Shown piece by piece: positions 60,674 through 64,000 of a DNA stretch of 64,000 nt (position 1 is its first letter; the number at the start of each line of letters is the position of its first letter). The DNA comes from Gracilaria gracilis. Lineage: Eukaryota > Rhodophyta > Florideophyceae > Gracilariales > Gracilariaceae. The notes beneath the pieces were generated by a model. It was not told the DNA's origin. It worked only from the letters and a program-made list of their open reading frames with translations, and searched no databases. A program made the translations under genes and the position numbers. The stretch lies in the NCBI GenBank assembly GCA_030374805.1, contig JARGSG010000189.1:1116001-1180000 (forward strand). Reading direction: 5' to 3'.

Positions 60674-62224
60674 CTAGGTTCGGATGCAGCGCTCACAGTT
60701 ATCCGGTATCCTGCCCTGCATAAGATCCATGACGTGGGCAAAAGCTGCCTTGCCAATACCAGTTCCCAAACGATGCCCAGCAGGTACAGACGGTTCAAAA
60801 TGAACACCCGAATCAAGCCTAGATTCACCACAGCTAAGTGCAGCTTCTTCTAAACTATCGAAAGCAATCCTCACAGTCTTTTCAACCGGACTGTTTGGCA
60901 CAAGCCCTGGAACAATGTCCATTTCAAAAGGAGGAATCGTACCGTTCTCCTTCAACACAAGAGTCTCAAGGAAGATGCGCAAATTTTCTAGTGACGCCGT
61001 GCATATCACAGCTGAGCCAGATGGATACTCAGAGTGCGGTTGAATGGGTACAACAGGTTCCCATTCATCGGCATTGACCAGTCCAACTCCTTCCTCAAGC
61101 CCCTTCCATGCACGAACCTTCTTCCCTTTGAGCAACTTGCGAATCAGCGTAACAGGACGAACATAGTCATGGCGCCTCTTTTCCCTCCATGCGACTAAGG
61201 TAGCATCATGCTGAGCAAGCATCTCAGCAAAGAATAGCGGTACCATAATATCATCGCCAAGGCCCAGCAAATCTTGATAGTATCCAGCAAACAGGCCGAG
61301 GGAAAAGAACTTGTTTTCCCACATGTAAGATATCAATACCTTTTCCTCAGTCAAGTTTGAAGAGCGTTTAAAAAGATTGCTCATCAAACGATGAGCCAGC
61401 TTTCTATCCTTTCGACCAAGGTTGTAGCGACGATTCGGGTTGTCGTACAGATCAGGTGCACGACGTTGCTCGAACTGTTGGCGCGATAAAGCTAGCGGCT
61501 TTCCGTTGGTACCAATCTGAGGCACGACGTGTTGCTGGCTGCCGAATAGACCGCGATTATCAACTGGCGCAGTGAGCGGTTGCCAACGAAGCGGGAACTG
61601 AAGATGATGCGGCGGTACATGCGGCGGATTGACAGGCGTATACGACGTATAGTCCTGATACTGCTGTCTATAATCGCGTTTCGAAACATCGCCCTGTGAA
61701 TTCCAGCCATCAGTGACAAAGTACTGAAGCAAGCGATTTGAGGCAGCGTTTGCCCAGCCAACCGGGGTGGATGTATTGGTGGAGCGATCAAAAGGATTCA
61801 ATCCTCGGCTGATAAGAAGGCGCTCTGCAGGCTTGGCGTCAATAGGAAACTCAGAGGCCATCACGCGATAAAACATGTGCGCCTGAATCAGTGCTTTTTG
61901 ATCACGGTTGGTACAGAAGCGAGGCGGGATATGCAGCTTATCTCCAAAGAAGGAAAGAGCAACTGGATGACAAGCTGCAAATATTTGGTACTGCGCAACA
62001 GACCCGACAAGAGCATAGCGAATTGCTAAGGGCGTTTGAGCGTTAAAGATTGAAGGCGGAAAGAACGCAGCCAGAGCTTCGTTGGGAGGGTTGGTGGATA
62101 TGGTCAACAGATCGGCCAGAGAGGGGCCTTGCGCGGCTTGCGCTTCCTGCGCTCGAATACGAGGCAGAATGGTGATTAGCGTAAGTGCGATGGCTGTTAT
62201 GACTAGCTTGCATCGAGCTTCCAT
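60674..62224 (-). CDS. Vanadium haloperoxidase-family (PAP2 fold) protein, altered active site
   Basis: Single exon of 516 residues with ATG at 62224 and a signal peptide (about 1-25). The layout is that of vanadium-dependent haloperoxidases: long N-terminal helical part with LFAGYYQDLLGLGDDIMVPLFFAEM, then K-x6-RP (K349, R356-P357 in KRRHDYVRP), then PHSEYPSGSA (401-404), then SR-x5-H (S468, R469, H475). In active enzymes the second motif is PSGH and the third ends H-x3-D; here these are PSGS and H-x3-S. The vanadate-binding Lys, Arg residues and His remain, but the acid-base His and the Asp that orients the vanadate His are gone. It may be a non-halogenating phosphatase-like or inactive homologue. 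It is secreted or in the endomembrane system. Confidence 0.85.
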   Translation of the reverse strand: MEARCKLVITAIALTLITILPRIRAQEAQAAQGPSLADLLTISTNPPNEALAAFFPPSIFNAQTPLAIRYALVGSVAQYQIFAACHPVALSFFGDKLHIPPRFCTNRDQKALIQAHMFYRVMASEFPIDAKPAERLLISRGLNPFDRSTNTSTPVGWANAASNRLLQYFVTDGWNSQGDVSKRDYRQQYQDYTSYTPVNPPHVPPHHLQFPLRWQPLTAPVDNRGLFGSQQHVVPQIGTNGKPLALSRQQFEQRRAPDLYDNPNRRYNLGRKDRKLAHRLMSNLFKRSSNLTEEKVLISYMWENKFFSLGLFAGYYQDLLGLGDDIMVPLFFAEMLAQHDATLVAWREKRRHDYVRPVTLIRKLLKGKKVRAWKGLEEGVGLVNADEWEPVVPIQPHSEYPSGSAVICTASLENLRIFLETLVLKENGTIPPFEMDIVPGLVPNSPVEKTVRIAFDSLEEAALSCGESRLDSGVHFEPSVPAGHRLGTGIGKAAFAHVMDLMQGRIPDNCERCIRT

Positions 62225-64000
62225 TGCGAGCTTGTGTACGTGCGGTTCGAGTAAGGCTTTGAGTGGATGTGAAGTGTATCGACGTTGTTGTCGCTGTGGC
62301 TGCGGATCAAGGGACGAGGAATCAAGACGGGCGCGCGGTTAAATAGGGAGGAGAAGAAGGAGGAAGGCGACGCCCGTAGCTGGGTGGCCGGGCTTCGTAC
62401 GCGCTGCATGGCGCGCGACGGTGACGAATGCAGACGGAAGCGGGGCGCAGTTGGCGCGCGTATGCGGCAGATGCTGACGACATCGCAAAGCGGCAATGAG
62501 CACATGCGGTGGGCGTCGATGCACAGCGGTCAAAAGCGGCGCAAGTTGCCATGCGCCACCGACGTCTCAACGCCCCCACGGCTGTTGCAGCGCCCGAAGG
62601 TGGACAATGTTACGATGGCGCTCGCCGCGAATGGCGCCGACTGTCGAGCACGTGTGCCTCACGTGCACGAGCTCCGTGCCGACGACATGTTCGCCATGCA
62701 TGTCCACGATTTCTGCACATTTTTCGCACATTTTGCTGCACCTGATGCCGCGATGCCATCTCCAAGTCCAGCTCACGCGTCTCCCTCTTTCTGTGAGCGT
62801 GCATATGCCGTTTGATCCTATCCAACTGCGTCCAGCGGAATGGCATAGTCAAAGATGCTATAATCTATTTTTCCAAGTTGCGGTTACTACTACCCCTGGT
62901 TAGTTTAGAACAAAGTAACCGTAGTGAGAGAAAAGGTAAATCATGATGCCAAGCAATGTTGTGAAATGAATTAGAAGTGCTTTCAATAGTCATCGCGAAC
63001 CCATAATTAAGTGATGTGACAATGTGAACATTGTACGCGGTGACGCTCTTATCCTTGACGACGGCCCTCAATCTCTGGACTCCAGAGTCTGGAGCAGCCC
63101 ATGTTATGCACCAATAGGTGCTCCGTATGTGAACCTCCGTGTATCACATGTATCTTTGTTTACCAAACTCTGGTTCAGTTCTGTATTGGTCGTAATTAGG
63201 CTTATGTGCTCATAAAGAGAGGGAGAGGGCGAGAGAGTTCAAAATATTTGATGTACAACGTGACAGCTTCCTTCAAAGAAAGCTAGCCAGAGAAGAGTGC
63301 CCGGAGAAGGAGGGAGGGAGACAGGGCGATAGTAATCATTAAACCTTTTCTTCTTTTTTAATGCGGACATCAACTCTCAAATATTCTAGGTCGAAGTAAA
63401 ACAAGCTCTTCAGAAAGTGTTTTCCCATCAAGGAGGCTAATGACTTCTGTGGGTGCTGTCTAATCGATCCTTGCAGAGTCATATTGCGTCGTTCAGAAAA
63501 CGATGGTACCTCTTCTCGACGGGAATAAACCTTCTAGCTGATGGAACACAAAACTCGTCCCCAAGCTTCACGTCCACAACCGCCACTCCGTCCAATCCCC
63601 AAGCATTCCCATACCCTCGATAAATAAATAACTCTTGTCAGAAGCATAAACTCTTAAACCTCCTAACCCAATTCTACTCAAACTAAGCGACACAACCGAG
63701 GAAAGAACTGCTAGTCATGTCTCAAAACGTTTTGACGTTCCTTCCCGGAAGCTGGAAGCTGGAACGATATCCCTTCAAATTGAAATAGTAGGTTTTCCAC
63801 GCAGTCGCTGCCTCTCCATATTTGTTTGTTGTTTGTTGTTTATTGTGAGCGTGTACCTCGATTCCCAGTACATCGTGAGGTTTGTAAACCTCCAATACCT
63901 ACAGCACTTTCTCTAGTAACATAGCTACTAACCTGAAATGTTCAGTCGTGTTACGATCACAGAGCCACTTGGTTGTCACGAAACAGAGTGCATATTTGTC
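62225..64000. other. Right end of window, no gene seen
   Basis: 1.78 kb. 62340-62660 is GC-rich and probably holds the promoter of the haloperoxidase-family gene. A purine tract CATAAAGAGAGGGAGAGGG lies near 63210-63230, and a patch resembling 28698 occurs at about 63418. No coding region is supported. Confidence 0.45.

Overview
The window is nuclear DNA from a eukaryote. It has short GT-AG introns (six well supported, 55 to 117 bases), mostly single-exon genes, and core eukaryotic proteins: the SLY1 SM protein, the FIP1 polyadenylation factor, a tail-anchored UBE2J/UBC6-type E2, an SPB1 rRNA methyltransferase, a metacaspase and a bromodomain protein. Compact gene groups, few introns, retroelement debris between groups and a vanadium-haloperoxidase-family gene fit a red alga best, for example a florideophyte such as Chondrus. 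The lineage is an inference, not a search result.

Layout. 0-9 kb: a zinc-finger membrane protein, a Maf-type NTP pyrophosphatase, a TTD14-like P-loop/CYTH protein, an MPV17/PMP22 membrane protein and a large bromodomain protein. 9.8-16 kb: a peroxisomal-type urate oxidase and an ER-targeted ureidoglycolate amidohydrolase, two steps of purine breakdown, about 3.6 kb apart with retroelement debris between them. 16.6-30 kb: SPB1, metacaspase, a WS/DGAT acyltransferase, SLY1 and a YbaK-type tRNA-editing domain. 30-36 kb: FIP1, the UBE2J-type E2 and a GT11-type fucosyltransferase-like protein.

37-51 kb is the accessory-looking part. It holds three divergent hemerythrin-like paralogs, all with most iron ligands replaced; an F-box/RING/SNF2 ATPase gene whose conserved sequence is spread over several frames; and a small secreted cysteine-rich protein. 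52-62 kb: a ribosomal-L1-domain protein, inorganic pyrophosphatase, a GCFC/PAXBP1-like protein and a haloperoxidase-family protein in which two active-site residues differ from the family pattern.

Mobile DNA: three 5'-truncated 3' ends of one non-LTR retrotransposon family, with a zinc-knuckle coding end and a GAAGAA/GAT-rich tail, and three copies of a 260-400 bp repeat with a built-in TATAAAAG box that looks like a solo LTR. I saw no tRNA, rRNA or CRISPR array. Start codons given here are ATG; where the longest open frame began at a non-ATG codon I moved to the first sensible ATG.
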